DNA from: Treponema sp.
Lineage (GTDB): Bacteria > Spirochaetota > Spirochaetia > Treponematales > Breznakiellaceae
Assembly (NCBI GenBank): GCA_009782555.1
Contig: WRIV01000008.1
Location: 1-64,000, forward strand
DNA: 64,000 nucleotides
Direction of reading: 5' to 3'
The notes under the pieces were generated by a model. The model was not told the DNA's origin. It did not search any database and was given only the letters and a program-made list of their open reading frames with translations. The position numbers and the translations under genes were made by a program. This document shows positions 9,658 to 18,577 of this stretch, one piece after another. How positions within the stretch are numbered: the stretch's first letter is position 1; each line of letters opens with the position of its first letter.

Positions 9658-10572
9658 ATGGGTATGAAAAGGATAATATTTGTCATTGTTAGCGGCTTTG
9701 TTCTGAGCAGCTTGTGTTTTACTCAAGTCCGGACCGGAGAAATCGAACGGGGGATTTTTCTCCAGGAGGGAATAGCTTCCTGGTACGGCGCGGATTTTAA
9801 CGGCAAGCCCACCGCGTCGGGAGAAATATTCAACGATTCCCTGTTTACTGCGGCTCATCCCATACTCCCCTTCGGAACCATGCTGAAGGTGACCAGCCGG
9901 CATAATAACAAAACCGTGACAGTGCGGGTTAATGACCGGGGGCCCTTTGTGGCGGCCCGGATCATCGATCTGTCCCGGGCGGCAGCTCAGCAGTTGGACA
10001 TGATCAGTACCGGTACCGCTCCGGTGATCGTAGAAAGCCTGCACGAGGTAAGTCTTCCAGCACGGCCTTTCCAAAATACCCCGGTTGCTGCGGCCTCTCC
10101 AGTGGCAGCCTATCCTGCTCCAGTCCAGGCAGCGGCCCCGGTGCAGCCAATTTCTGCGCCGGAAACCTATTCCTACACTGGCGTACCGGGCGATGCGGTC
10201 CAAGTAAAACCCGCATCGGTGGAACCATCCCCCAGTGGAGGCATTTCCGGTCAAGCCCAAAATTGGAATCAGGGACAGCCGCAGGTTGTACAGCCCTGGG
10301 AACAGACCCTAGGGGTCCGGTTTCAGCCTTCGATACCTCTACTCCCCACGGGAAAACAATACCGGGTTCAGGTAGGAGCCTATAGGGAGCCCCAGTATGC
10401 GATCGAAACCTTTGAAAAACTAAAAAATGCGGGGCTGAATCCTGCCTATGAAAGATATGGCGAGTACTACCGGGTGGTTCTGGGAGGCCTAAAGCAGGAA
10501 GAGCTTAAATCGGTGTCGGATCGGCTTGGCCTTGCAGGTTTTAAGGAAGTCCTGCTCAGGGAAGAAAAGTAA
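9658..10572 (+). CDS. rlpA: RlpA-family septal-ring/peptidoglycan protein with SPOR domain
   Basis: 304 residues. An N-terminal signal sequence (KRIIFVIVSGFVLSSLCF) is followed by the double-psi beta-barrel domain: EGIASWYGADFNGKPTASGE, AAHPILPFGT and VNDRGPF...RIIDLSRAAA, which includes the His and Asp of the lytic transglycosylase site. A Pro/Ala/Gln-rich linker (about residues 130-235) leads to a C-terminal SPOR domain (YRVQVGAYREPQYAIETFEK to the end) that binds denuded glycan at division sites. Expected in the periplasm. Start chosen at ATG 9658; ATG 9664 is equally possible, and a GTG lies at 9604. A strong terminator follows. Confidence 0.88.
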   Translation: MGMKRIIFVIVSGFVLSSLCFTQVRTGEIERGIFLQEGIASWYGADFNGKPTASGEIFNDSLFTAAHPILPFGTMLKVTSRHNNKTVTVRVNDRGPFVAARIIDLSRAAAQQLDMISTGTAPVIVESLHEVSLPARPFQNTPVAAASPVAAYPAPVQAAAPVQPISAPETYSYTGVPGDAVQVKPASVEPSPSGGISGQAQNWNQGQPQVVQPWEQTLGVRFQPSIPLLPTGKQYRVQVGAYREPQYAIETFEKLKNAGLNPAYERYGEYYRVVLGGLKQEELKSVSDRLGLAGFKEVLLREEK

Positions 10573-10577
10573 ATTCC

Positions 10578-10607
10578 GGTGTCAGTTAAATAACTGACAC
10601 CTTTTTT
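10578..10607 (+). terminator. Rho-independent terminator after rlpA
   Basis: GGTGTCAGTTA (10578-10588) and TAACTGACACC (10591-10601) are perfect reverse complements around AA, followed by six T (10602-10607). In practice the loop would open to four or more bases. Confidence 0.9.
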
Positions 10608-10737
10608 ATCATCCAGGTCTTTTCCGGAAATTCAGTTTTTGGAAAAGACTTATCCTTAATATATGCATTATATATTCATTTTCAGCGATTCAAGAAAAAT
10701 CCCTGCGATTTGTGAAGCAATACAGCCTTCCATAGAG

Positions 10738-10766
10738 TTGAAATAATTGGATTTTGACGTTATTCT
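10738..10766 (+). promoter_or_regulatory. Candidate promoter for hprK
   Basis: TTGAAA (10738-10743), 17-nt spacer, TATTCT (10761-10766). It sits between the rlpA terminator and hprK. Transcription would begin within a few bases of the hprK ATG at 10776, and no ribosome-binding site is seen before that ATG, so the message might be leaderless. Confidence 0.4.
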
Positions 10767-10775
10767 GCATATAGT

Positions 10776-11768
10776 ATGAACAACCAAAAAATATTTACCG
10801 TTCTGGATTTAATCGACATTGACCTAAAGGAACACAATTCCCTGAATCTCCGCTGTATCGGCGGCAGGAAGGGACTGGGCAGGGTTATCACCGTACCTAA
10901 TCTGAACCGGCCCGGACTGGCGATAATGGGTTTTTATGATTCTTTTGCCTATGAAAGGATCCAGATCTTTGGCCGCGGGGAAGCTGCGGCTGTTAAAAAA
11001 CTTGCCGGCGAAAAACAATTTGATTCTATAGTGCAGCTTTTTTCTTATGAGATTCCCTGTTGTATTTTTACCCACAATCTTAGCCCGGAACGGGATTTTT
11101 TTGACGAAGCGGAAAAAGCCGAATGTCCCCTGCTCCAGACCGATCTGGAAACATCAGAATTTGTCGTCCGCCTTACCCGGATCATGGCAAACATCTTTGC
11201 GCCCAAGAAAAGCATTCACGGGGTATTGGTGGAAGTGTATGGTTTAGGTATTCTTATTTTGGGCAGCTCAGGGGTAGGAAAGAGCGAAACCGCCATGGAA
11301 TTAATCGAACGGGGCCACCGGCTGGTAGCGGACGATGTGGTAGAAATTCATTGTGTAAATGGTAATGTTTTAATGGGGGAGGGGGCCAATAAAATAATCG
11401 GCCACCACATGGAAATCCGGGGTCTGGGGATCATCAACATTACCCATCTTTTTGGGGTAAGGGCAATCCGGGATCGTAAGGCAATACAGCTGGTGGTGAT
11501 GCTGGAAGAATGGGATGCCGCAAAAAATTACGACCGGCTGGGCAGCGAAGAAAAGTACATGGAATTCTTGGGTGTTAGTATCCCCAAACTGGAAGTCCCG
11601 GTAAAGCCCGGACGGAACATCCCCAGCATTATTGAAGTTGCGGCAATGAATGAGAGGCTAAAAAAGATGGGGTATAACTCATCTCAGGAATTTAATCAAA
11701 ATATTTTAAAATGGATCGAAAGCAATCAGGCCCGGTCGGTCTATTACGGATCGGAGGATGTGATCTAG
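10776..11768 (+). CDS. hprK: HPr kinase/phosphorylase
   Basis: Bifunctional enzyme that phosphorylates and dephosphorylates HPr on its regulatory serine. 330 residues: an N-terminal MurF-like domain (about 1-135) and a C-terminal kinase domain with P-loop GSSGVGKSETAMEL (about 158-171), RLVADDVVEI, the HPrK signature EIRGLGIINI and the C-terminal EVPVKPGRNIPSIIEVAA, in the order known from Lactobacillus and Bacillus enzymes. The HPr gene follows 2 bp after its stop, so target and kinase are co-expressed. No EI, EII or CcpA gene is in the window. In spirochaetes the pair is thought to signal rather than carry sugar. Confidence 0.95.
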   Translation: MNNQKIFTVLDLIDIDLKEHNSLNLRCIGGRKGLGRVITVPNLNRPGLAIMGFYDSFAYERIQIFGRGEAAAVKKLAGEKQFDSIVQLFSYEIPCCIFTHNLSPERDFFDEAEKAECPLLQTDLETSEFVVRLTRIMANIFAPKKSIHGVLVEVYGLGILILGSSGVGKSETAMELIERGHRLVADDVVEIHCVNGNVLMGEGANKIIGHHMEIRGLGIINITHLFGVRAIRDRKAIQLVVMLEEWDAAKNYDRLGSEEKYMEFLGVSIPKLEVPVKPGRNIPSIIEVAAMNERLKKMGYNSSQEFNQNILKWIESNQARSVYYGSEDVI

Positions 11769-11770
11769 GA

Positions 11771-12037
11771 ATGTACGAAAAAACGGTAATGGTGATAAAC
11801 AGGGCGGGAATCCATGCCCGGCCTGCCGCCCTGCTGGTTCAGACCGCCAAGGATTTTCCCTGCGAAATTTTATTAGAACGGGGCGACGACCGGATTAATG
11901 GAAAATCGATTATGGGTATCATCACCCTGGGGGCGGCCTATGGTTCGGAGATCAACATCATCGCCAATGGCAGGGATGAAGAAAAGGCCGTAGAAGCCCT
12001 GGTCCGGCTTTTTGAAACCAAATTTGAAGAAGAGTAG
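11771..12037 (+). CDS. ptsH: Phosphocarrier protein HPr
   Basis: 88 residues, standard HPr length. The catalytic histidine lies in NRAGIHARPAALL (His15 by usual numbering) and the regulatory serine in INGKSIMGIITLGA (Ser46), so both the EI-dependent and HprK-dependent phosphorylation sites are intact. Starts at ATG 11771, 2 bp after hprK, with TAGGA just in front, so it is probably translated by coupling with hprK. The same frame is open upstream inside hprK, but the family start is clear. A separate promoter for lexA begins 17 bp after its stop. Confidence 0.93.
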   Translation: MYEKTVMVINRAGIHARPAALLVQTAKDFPCEILLERGDDRINGKSIMGIITLGAAYGSEINIIANGRDEEKAVEALVRLFETKFEEE

Positions 12038-12054
12038 AGACTCCAGAATGGGGC

Positions 12055-12083
12055 TTGCACAAACGGCAACTCCATTATATACT
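12055..12083 (+). promoter_or_regulatory. Promoter of the lexA-holA unit
   Basis: TTGCAC (12055-12060), 17-nt spacer, TATACT (12078-12083); lexA starts at 12123 with AAGGA upstream. I looked for a dyad LexA operator around it and found no convincing one. Confidence 0.6.
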
Positions 12084-12122
12084 GTACGAAATACCGGAAT
12101 CTGGCAAGGAAAGGACATACCG

Positions 12123-12731
12123 ATGAAAGAGCCCACCAAGCGTCAAAGGGAAGTGCTGACTTTTATCATCGACTTTATACATTCCCACGCATATCCTCCT
12201 TCAGTACGGGAAGTGGCGGATTATTTTTCCATTTCGGTCAAGGGTGCTTTCGACCATCTAACGGCCCTTAAACGAAAAGGCAAGATTAACTATAAGGACA
12301 GGCAGTCCAGAACCATAGAAGTGATCGGGATCAGTAATGAAAGGAGATACAGCAATTTGGAAAATGTCCCCATCCTGGGAGTGGTGGCAGCGGGCCGCCC
12401 CATTCTGGCAGAAGAAAATTGGGACGGTGTCTTACCGATTCATACTTCGTTCCTTAAGAAGAACCGCCAGTACTTTGCCCTGTCAGTTCGGGGCGACTCC
12501 ATGAAGGATGCCGGGATCTTAGAGAAGGATATGGCGGTGATTCAAAAACAGAATACCGCAAAAAATGGTGATATTGTGGTGGCCGTGGTGGACGACAAAG
12601 TAACCATTAAGCGCTTCTTTAAAGAAACCAACCGCGTCCGGCTTCAGCCGGAAAATCCCAGCCATCATCCCATCTACAGCCAGGATGTGCGGGTACTGGG
12701 AAAACTGGCCTACATTATCCGCACCTGTTAG
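12123..12731 (+). CDS. lexA: LexA repressor, SOS regulator
   Basis: 202 residues. The N-terminal winged helix (KRQREVLTFIIDFIHSHAYPPSVREVADYFSIS) binds DNA; the linker holds the Ala-Gly autocleavage site in VVAAGRPIL; the C-terminal S24 peptidase domain has the catalytic Ser in SVRGDSMKDAGI and Lys in KVTIKRFF. RecA-stimulated self-cleavage would derepress SOS genes; uvrB lies in this window at 34606. The start at ATG 12123 follows AAGGA at good spacing and matches family starts. holA begins at the base directly after its stop codon, so the two form one transcript. Confidence 0.93.
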   Translation: MKEPTKRQREVLTFIIDFIHSHAYPPSVREVADYFSISVKGAFDHLTALKRKGKINYKDRQSRTIEVIGISNERRYSNLENVPILGVVAAGRPILAEENWDGVLPIHTSFLKKNRQYFALSVRGDSMKDAGILEKDMAVIQKQNTAKNGDIVVAVVDDKVTIKRFFKETNRVRLQPENPSHHPIYSQDVRVLGKLAYIIRTC

Positions 12732-13700
12732 ATGAGCGGAAACAGCTTTCTTTTTCTGGGCCCCGAAGTGGGAGAAAAACTCGACTCCCTAAATGCCCTT
12801 CGGGCAAAGATTTGCAGAGAAGCGGGACTTCAGGCAGAAGCCGGCATAGAAGAAACCAGTTTTTACGCTGGAGAAACTCCATTACAGGATATTGTTTCGT
12901 TCCTTAAAAACGGCAGCCTTTTTGCCGAAGCGCGGCTTATCATTATTAAAAACGCCAATCTCATTAAAAAAAAAGATGAAGTAGCACTTCTTGTCTCTTG
13001 CATAAAAAAACTTGAGGGCAACACGACCTTGGTTTTTATTTCCGAAGAAACCCGGCTGGATAAACAGATTGAAGAAGCAGTTCCACGGGCAAACAAAACC
13101 GTTTTTTGGGAATTATTTGAAAACAAAAAAAGTGAATGGCTGACGGCTTTTTTCCGGCGCAGCGAGTGCCGTATCGACGAAAGCGGAATCAGGACGATCC
13201 TGGAAATGGTGGAAAACAACACCGATGCGCTAAGCAGGGAATGTTCCCGGCTTATCCTTTTTTGGGGGAAAGGCAAAACCATTACCGGAGCGGATGTGGA
13301 TCACTGTCTTTCCCATACCCGGGAAGAATCGGCCTTTACCTTATTTGCCGCCATTGCCCGGGGGAATCTTCTTTTAAGCCTGGAGATTCTCCGTTCCCTG
13401 ACTGCTTCCAAACAAAGTTTCCAGGCCATCACCGCAAGTCTTGTTTGGTGTTTCCGCAAGCTCAGGAATTATCTTGCCCTGGACACTGAAAACGACCTGG
13501 AACTAAAAAAAATCGGCATATCAACATCCAGATCTCGTTCCGACTATGCCGAAGCGGCCCGGCGCTGGCCAAGGTCCGATGGTGCCCTGGCCCTGTTGGG
13601 CGAATACGAATATCTTCTCCGTTCTTCCGGCGCCGCCTGGGAAGAGATACTCCTGGACCGGCTGATTTTCCATCTTGCGCGGGGTATGGTTTCGAACTAA
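12732..13700 (+). CDS. holA: DNA polymerase III subunit delta
   Basis: 322-residue clamp-loader subunit that opens the beta clamp. The N-terminal AAA+-like domain (FLFLGPEVGEKLDSL, then VSFLKNGSLFAEARLIIIKNA) lacks a working P-loop, as normal for delta. The middle has ENNTDALSRECSRLILFWG and the collar domain has ESAFTLFAAIARGNLLLSLEILRSL and QAITASLVWCFRKL, typical of HolA. It starts immediately after the lexA stop with no gap, so translation is probably coupled. Having holA under LexA's promoter would tie clamp-loader dosage to DNA damage; that regulatory link is inference. Confidence 0.87.
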   Translation: MSGNSFLFLGPEVGEKLDSLNALRAKICREAGLQAEAGIEETSFYAGETPLQDIVSFLKNGSLFAEARLIIIKNANLIKKKDEVALLVSCIKKLEGNTTLVFISEETRLDKQIEEAVPRANKTVFWELFENKKSEWLTAFFRRSECRIDESGIRTILEMVENNTDALSRECSRLILFWGKGKTITGADVDHCLSHTREESAFTLFAAIARGNLLLSLEILRSLTASKQSFQAITASLVWCFRKLRNYLALDTENDLELKKIGISTSRSRSDYAEAARRWPRSDGALALLGEYEYLLRSSGAAWEEILLDRLIFHLARGMVSN

Positions 13701-13703
13701 AAT

Positions 13704-15041
13704 ATGCATATGCGGCCAATAAAACATTACTCATTTTTGTTATTTGTATTTCTTGTTCTCTTTGCCTCCTGCCAGAAAAAGGTCATTGGCTGGGGAGTCC
13801 TGTTGTGGGCTATTGGCGATCCGGCAATTCCATCGGGGACCGTACTTCCCGTTCAGGTCCGTTCCAATATTGAGCAGGCATGGATTACGGGTATACCGGA
13901 TGCTTACAAAACCGGAGATCGGGACCTTGTCATGGTTCCCCTGCCTCATTTGGAATTTTTCAGTTCCAAGGGAGGGGCGGAAAGGTTTGCATCCGCCTTT
14001 GCCGAATATGCCGTCTCCTATGCGGAAACCATACAGGACGGGCTTCCCATCCGGGACAAGCCGGAAAACAGTGCAAAACGCACCTACCGTCTTAAAGAAG
14101 GGGAGATCATTAAAATCCTCGCCAAGACAGAAGGAGTGGCGGCGGTCAGCACCACAGGAGTTCCCCTGGAAGGAAACTGGTTCAAGGTGCTGACCCATGG
14201 CGGCAGTACGGGCTATTGTTTTTCCTACCGCCTGCGAATCTTTGAACACACCACAGGGCCTCTGGGGGATGCGCCGGTTCAGGCAGATACAAGCGATGAC
14301 CGGGAACTGGAGCTGGTCTTGAGCCGCACATGGTATCCAGAATCCTATGGGAAGATGATCAGTTCAGGCCGGTTGGATTTGGATGCCCTGTCCAGGAACC
14401 ACTACTTTACCGCGGGAATTGCCACCGGCAGGGCAATAATTCATCTGGAAAAAGATGCGGTATTTCTTTACCGGAAGATAAATAAAACCGGGAACCGTTC
14501 CTGGAACTTCGATGGTACAACGCTGAATGTAAGGCTCCAGTCAGAATCGGCGCTGGAAATTGAATGGGAAAATGATAACAAAGCCAAACAGACAGCGGTT
14601 TTTGTTACCTTGCCGGCATCGGTAGAAAATATCGTAAGCCAGGAAAAAGAACGGCGGCAAAATAAAATACAGGCCCTCTACAACCAAGGACCGCGGTATG
14701 TCAGCGCCAACTACGGAACATTTTCCGTCACCGCCGCTGGTAATTTTAACTGGGACGAGATCAATTCCCTTCCCGAAGAAATCCTTTCTGATACTGTACT
14801 GGGGAACGGAAGCATCGACATGGATTATGGCCTTTCCGGCGAAATGGCGGAGCGGTACACAGGAGCCTTGGCCCTGAGGCCCAACACGGTAAGCGGAAGC
14901 CGTACCGCCCTGGTCTTTGCCTATACGCTGGACAATCAGGGGCTGAGGATGGAATATATACCTTCAATTTATGCACCGGATCGTTCCATAAACCGCCGTT
15001 CATCTTCGCCCTTTGTGATCTATTTCAGCCCGGCAAATTAA
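13704..15041 (+). CDS. Lipoprotein with bacterial SH3 domain
   Basis: 445 residues. The N-terminus has a basic start, a hydrophobic run and lipobox LFASC (about residues 18-22 from ATG 13704), so it is probably lipid-anchored. An SH3-type beta domain occupies about residues 110-180 (GLPIRDKPENSAKRTYRLKEG...NWFKVLTHGGSTGYCFSYRL). The remainder is beta-rich with an unidentified fold. Such lipoproteins are common in treponemes and have no known activity. ATG 13710 is an alternative start; neither has a clear ribosome site. It follows holA by 3 bp, so it is likely in the lexA-holA transcript. Confidence 0.75.
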   Translation: MHMRPIKHYSFLLFVFLVLFASCQKKVIGWGVLLWAIGDPAIPSGTVLPVQVRSNIEQAWITGIPDAYKTGDRDLVMVPLPHLEFFSSKGGAERFASAFAEYAVSYAETIQDGLPIRDKPENSAKRTYRLKEGEIIKILAKTEGVAAVSTTGVPLEGNWFKVLTHGGSTGYCFSYRLRIFEHTTGPLGDAPVQADTSDDRELELVLSRTWYPESYGKMISSGRLDLDALSRNHYFTAGIATGRAIIHLEKDAVFLYRKINKTGNRSWNFDGTTLNVRLQSESALEIEWENDNKAKQTAVFVTLPASVENIVSQEKERRQNKIQALYNQGPRYVSANYGTFSVTAAGNFNWDEINSLPEEILSDTVLGNGSIDMDYGLSGEMAERYTGALALRPNTVSGSRTALVFAYTLDNQGLRMEYIPSIYAPDRSINRRSSSPFVIYFSPAN

Positions 15042-15058
15042 CCGGTTAAAGGCCGGAT

Positions 15059-17206
15059 ATGCGGGTACAGTGCAGCAAAATCTCCGCCGCCTTTGGAGAC
15101 AGGGACGTTCTTGACAAGGTAAACATACTCCTTAGCTCCGGCGGGAATTCCGCTTCGGGGATAAAGGTTCCCCCTTCCCGGGCGGCCCTGACGGGGATTA
15201 ATGGTTCGGGTAAATCCACCCTGATGCAGATCATCGCCGGCCTTAAACGGCCCGACTCGGGGGAGGTATCCGCCGATCCAGACTGCAGGGTTTCCTATCT
15301 TCCCCAGTCGGGTTTGGTCTTTGCGGGGCGTACCCTGCGGCAGGAGGCGGAAACTGCCTGGCAGAACATAGCCGCCCTGCTTGCCTCCATGGAAGAACTA
15401 GGGAGGCGGCTGGAGCAAAAATCAAAGGATGATAAAACCACCAGAGCTCTGGTAGAAGAACACCACCGCCTTGCCCAGTTAGTGGAAGATTCGGGCTTCT
15501 ACCGGAGGGAAGAAACGGCGGAACAGGTTCTTTCCGGTCTGGGTTTTTCCCGTTCCGATCTGGACAGGGAATGCAGTGAATTTTCCGGCGGCTGGCAGAT
15601 GCGGATCGCTCTGGCAAAAGTGCTGCTAGAAAATCCTGATATCATGCTGCTCGACGAGCCCACCAACTACCTGGACATCGAAGCCAGGACCTGGCTCTTG
15701 GCTTACCTTAAACGTTTTTCCGGCGGTTATCTTTTGGTGTCCCACGACCGGTATTTTCTGGATACTACTGTCAGCGAGGTATACGAAATTTTTCAGGGCC
15801 GCCTGAAACGGTATGCGGGAAATTACAGCACCTGCGAAAAAATCCGGGAAGCGGAGCTGGAAAACCTTATAAAACGCTATGCGGAACAGCAGGAAGAAAT
15901 AGCCAAATCCGAGGCGCTGATTCATCGCTTCCGTTATAAGGCAAGCAAGGCCGCCATGGTTCAGGATCGGATCAAAAAACTGGAAAAGATGGATCGTATA
16001 GTTGTTCCCGAATCGCTTAAAAAAATCCGCATCACCTTTCCGCCGCCGCCCCGTTCGGGCCGCATCGCCCTTAACCTGAAACAAATCGGAAAGCACTATG
16101 GAGACAGAACGATTCTTTCCGGTCTGGACCTAACCATCGAATCGGGGGAGCGGCTCATCGTGGCGGGAAAAAACGGATCGGGCAAAACTACCCTTTTGCG
16201 GATCATTGCCGGAGCGGATCACAGCTACCAGGGATTGGTCAGTTATGGGAACGGTGTTACGACGGGGTATTTTTCCCAGGATTCCTTCGGGATCGATTCG
16301 GAAAAAGATCTGAACGACGGCGAATCGATCCTTGCCTGCATAGAAAACTCCGCCCCCACCGCCCTTATTCCTAAAGTGCGGGATATGCTGGGGGCCTTTT
16401 TGTTCCGGGGAGATGATGTATACAAATCTCTTCCGGTTCTTTCGGGCGGTGAAAAGAGCCGCCTTACCCTGCTCAGACTTCTTCTAAGGCCCGTCAACCT
16501 TCTTGTTCTGGATGAACCCACCAATCACCTGGATATTCACTCCAAAGATGTGCTGCTCGATGCTCTCCGAGCCTTTACAGGGACAATTATCTTTGTATCT
16601 CACGACCGGGCCTTTATGGATGCCCTTTCCACCAAAACTCTGGAACTCCGGGTGCCGGAATGTGGATCAGCCGGTTCCTATGGCCCTTCGGCGGCGCGGC
16701 TTTTTTACGGAAATTATGCCTACTATTTAGATCGTCTAAATGCGGAAAAGGATGTATCCGCTGCGGGAAGTCCTGCCGCCGCAAATTTTACTGCTCCTGC
16801 ATCCACGACGGCGGTTTTTTCTAATTCTGGCCCGGACTCCATGTCCCCCAATGTCTCTGATCAGGATTTGCCGGAAAAGGCCTCCACCCTGGAACCGATA
16901 ATTTTGATAAAGGCCGGTCAAAGCCGTCCCCTCAGTGCGGGAGAACAGCGGGAGCGGACAAAACAACGGCAGACTCTTCTGCGCCGGCTGGAGCGGGAAG
17001 AAGGGGAAATTCTTGCGGTGCTGGAAAAACTGGAAAAAGAAAAAACCGTCCTGGAAACAGAGCTGGCAAAACCGGAGATATATTCCAACGGGGAAAAATC
17101 AAAAACCGTGAAGCAAAAAATCGATGCCATTACCGGGGAACTAGAAACAAAAGCCGCTGAGTGGGAAGCAAAGGCGGCGGAACTGGAAAAGGTTCGGGGT
17201 CTGTAA
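15059..17206 (+). CDS. ABC-F family ATPase (Uup/YheS-like translation factor)
   Basis: 715 residues, soluble, two ABC cassettes and no membrane segments. Cassette 1: GINGSGKSTL, SGGWQMRIALAKVL, LLDEPTNYLD. Linker with arm-like helix (about 255-330). Cassette 2: AGKNGSGKTTLLRI, LSGGEKSRLTLLRLL, LVLDEPTNHLDIHSKD. A low-complexity stretch rich in Ala/Ser (about 560-610) leads to a C-terminal coiled coil (about 630-712), as in Uup. ABC-F proteins act at the ribosomal E site, resolving stalls or giving antibiotic protection; Uup is also tied to replication intermediates. Which of these applies here cannot be told. ATG 15059 has only a weak ribosome site. Confidence 0.85.
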   Translation: MRVQCSKISAAFGDRDVLDKVNILLSSGGNSASGIKVPPSRAALTGINGSGKSTLMQIIAGLKRPDSGEVSADPDCRVSYLPQSGLVFAGRTLRQEAETAWQNIAALLASMEELGRRLEQKSKDDKTTRALVEEHHRLAQLVEDSGFYRREETAEQVLSGLGFSRSDLDRECSEFSGGWQMRIALAKVLLENPDIMLLDEPTNYLDIEARTWLLAYLKRFSGGYLLVSHDRYFLDTTVSEVYEIFQGRLKRYAGNYSTCEKIREAELENLIKRYAEQQEEIAKSEALIHRFRYKASKAAMVQDRIKKLEKMDRIVVPESLKKIRITFPPPPRSGRIALNLKQIGKHYGDRTILSGLDLTIESGERLIVAGKNGSGKTTLLRIIAGADHSYQGLVSYGNGVTTGYFSQDSFGIDSEKDLNDGESILACIENSAPTALIPKVRDMLGAFLFRGDDVYKSLPVLSGGEKSRLTLLRLLLRPVNLLVLDEPTNHLDIHSKDVLLDALRAFTGTIIFVSHDRAFMDALSTKTLELRVPECGSAGSYGPSAARLFYGNYAYYLDRLNAEKDVSAAGSPAAANFTAPASTTAVFSNSGPDSMSPNVSDQDLPEKASTLEPIILIKAGQSRPLSAGEQRERTKQRQTLLRRLEREEGEILAVLEKLEKEKTVLETELAKPEIYSNGEKSKTVKQKIDAITGELETKAAEWEAKAAELEKVRGL

Positions 17207-17254
17207 AACACTCAAGCTGAAAGTGCGCCGGGGCGTTCGGCGGCGGAAGCCAAA

Positions 17255-18550
17255 TCAATGCAGCATCACCTGGCCGCCGGTAACCGGTACGGCCTGACCG
17301 GTCTCGTATTCCTGTTCGACGATATAGTAGATTGCCCGCATTACATCGGGACCTTCGCAGCCCCGTTTCATGGGAACCTTTGCTTCATAATAGGCTCTTA
17401 CATCCGCTATGGTCCGGGCGCCGGCAACTTTGCCTGTCTTCAGGTACTGTACAAAGAGTCCCTTTTCCGGATCCGACCAAAGGGGGCCATCGAAAAAATT
17501 TCCCGGGCAGATTGAATTAACCTTGATGTTGTATTTTACCAATTCCAGGGCAAAGCTGGCGGTTAACCCCACGCCGCCGAATTTGCTTCCCGCATAGGCG
17601 CCGTTTTTATCGGATCCTTCCAGGCCCGATTTTGAATTGATCTGGATGATATCGGTTTTCCACCGGGGAGCCCCAAGGTATTGGAGGCGCAGCAGGCGGC
17701 TTGCATATTTTGCAATGACAAAATATCCCACATAGTTGACATCGGTGGTGAACTTGAATGATTCTAATTCCTGGTCCATCACGCTTCCTGCCTGGAGTAC
17801 TCCGGCGTTGCTTATACAAAGATCCAGACCTCCCGCTTCTTTTGCAATGGTATCAAAAAGAGTTTTCGCCGATTCTTCATTGGTTACATCCGCCTTTAGG
17901 GCTATGGCGGCGGTTTTTCCCTGGGCGCCGTTGATTTTTTTTGCAAGTTCCTTTGCGCCGACAAGGTTAATGTCTGCGATGAACACCAGGGCTCCCGATG
18001 CGGCAAGCCCCAGGCTGATCTGTTCGCCGAACCCCTGGGCACCTCCGGTAACTACGGCTACCCGGTTTTTTACCACATTGGAACGGGCCGCAGAAGTAAG
18101 GCCCGGTAAGGCTGTATTCAGGGGGGAACACTGATCGTGACTGACTTCGGCGGAGGACTCGGGAGAAACAAATTCTTCGATAAATGAATCGTCTCCTTTT
18201 TCCCTCCGGCGGCGGACAGCGTCAATGTCCTGGTCAATCCAAAACCCCCCCAGAGTATTTTCTCCTCGTTTGAGAACGATGGACGCGGGATGTTTTTTTA
18301 CTGTTTCACTGCGGCCCGATCCGGCGGGAACAGTTTCGAATTCCCAGGCGGCGTATGCTTCGCTTAATGCTTTTGCCGCCGCTTCCTCGTTGAATGTTTC
18401 ACCGCCGGCATCATCTGTTTTGTAGGCTGATTCCAGATCAATGGAAAGAGCGTTTTTTGAGGCAATACCGTTTCCGGCAATGACGATACGGGGGGCGGCG
18501 GCGGCGTTAATGCAAAGGCCTCGGACCAGGGGGGCTAAAACAGAAATCAT
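17255..18550 (-). CDS. SDR-family dehydrogenase with N-terminal extension (sorbitol-6-phosphate dehydrogenase-like)
   Basis: 431 residues. The C-terminal 260 residues form a short-chain dehydrogenase: NAD-binding VTGGAQGFGEQIS, NAG motif in CISNAGVL, active-site Ser in INSKSGL and YxxxK in YAGSKFG, ending ETGQAVPVTGGQVML. The GNFFDGPLWSDPEKGLFVQYLKTGK segment recalls sugar-phosphate dehydrogenases of the sorbitol-6-phosphate or rhamnulose type. The first 165 residues, Ala- and charge-rich, match no domain I recognise. I prefer ATG 18550 (GGAG at 18559-18562, spacing 8) over ATG 18568. It follows the PHP gene by a short gap, and the pair diverges from the rhamnose operon. A role in sugar-alcohol or rhamnose metabolism is inferred. 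Confidence 0.75.
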   Translation of the reverse strand: MISVLAPLVRGLCINAAAAPRIVIAGNGIASKNALSIDLESAYKTDDAGGETFNEEAAAKALSEAYAAWEFETVPAGSGRSETVKKHPASIVLKRGENTLGGFWIDQDIDAVRRRREKGDDSFIEEFVSPESSAEVSHDQCSPLNTALPGLTSAARSNVVKNRVAVVTGGAQGFGEQISLGLAASGALVFIADINLVGAKELAKKINGAQGKTAAIALKADVTNEESAKTLFDTIAKEAGGLDLCISNAGVLQAGSVMDQELESFKFTTDVNYVGYFVIAKYASRLLRLQYLGAPRWKTDIIQINSKSGLEGSDKNGAYAGSKFGGVGLTASFALELVKYNIKVNSICPGNFFDGPLWSDPEKGLFVQYLKTGKVAGARTIADVRAYYEAKVPMKRGCEGPDVMRAIYYIVEQEYETGQAVPVTGGQVMLH

Positions 18551-18577
18551 CTGTGCAACTCCATTCATGTTTTTTGG

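Noticed and set aside
12070-12123. LexA operator in the lexA leader
   Set aside because: GTA-N5-TAC is too short and common to support an operator, and it does not match the palindrome before uvrB.
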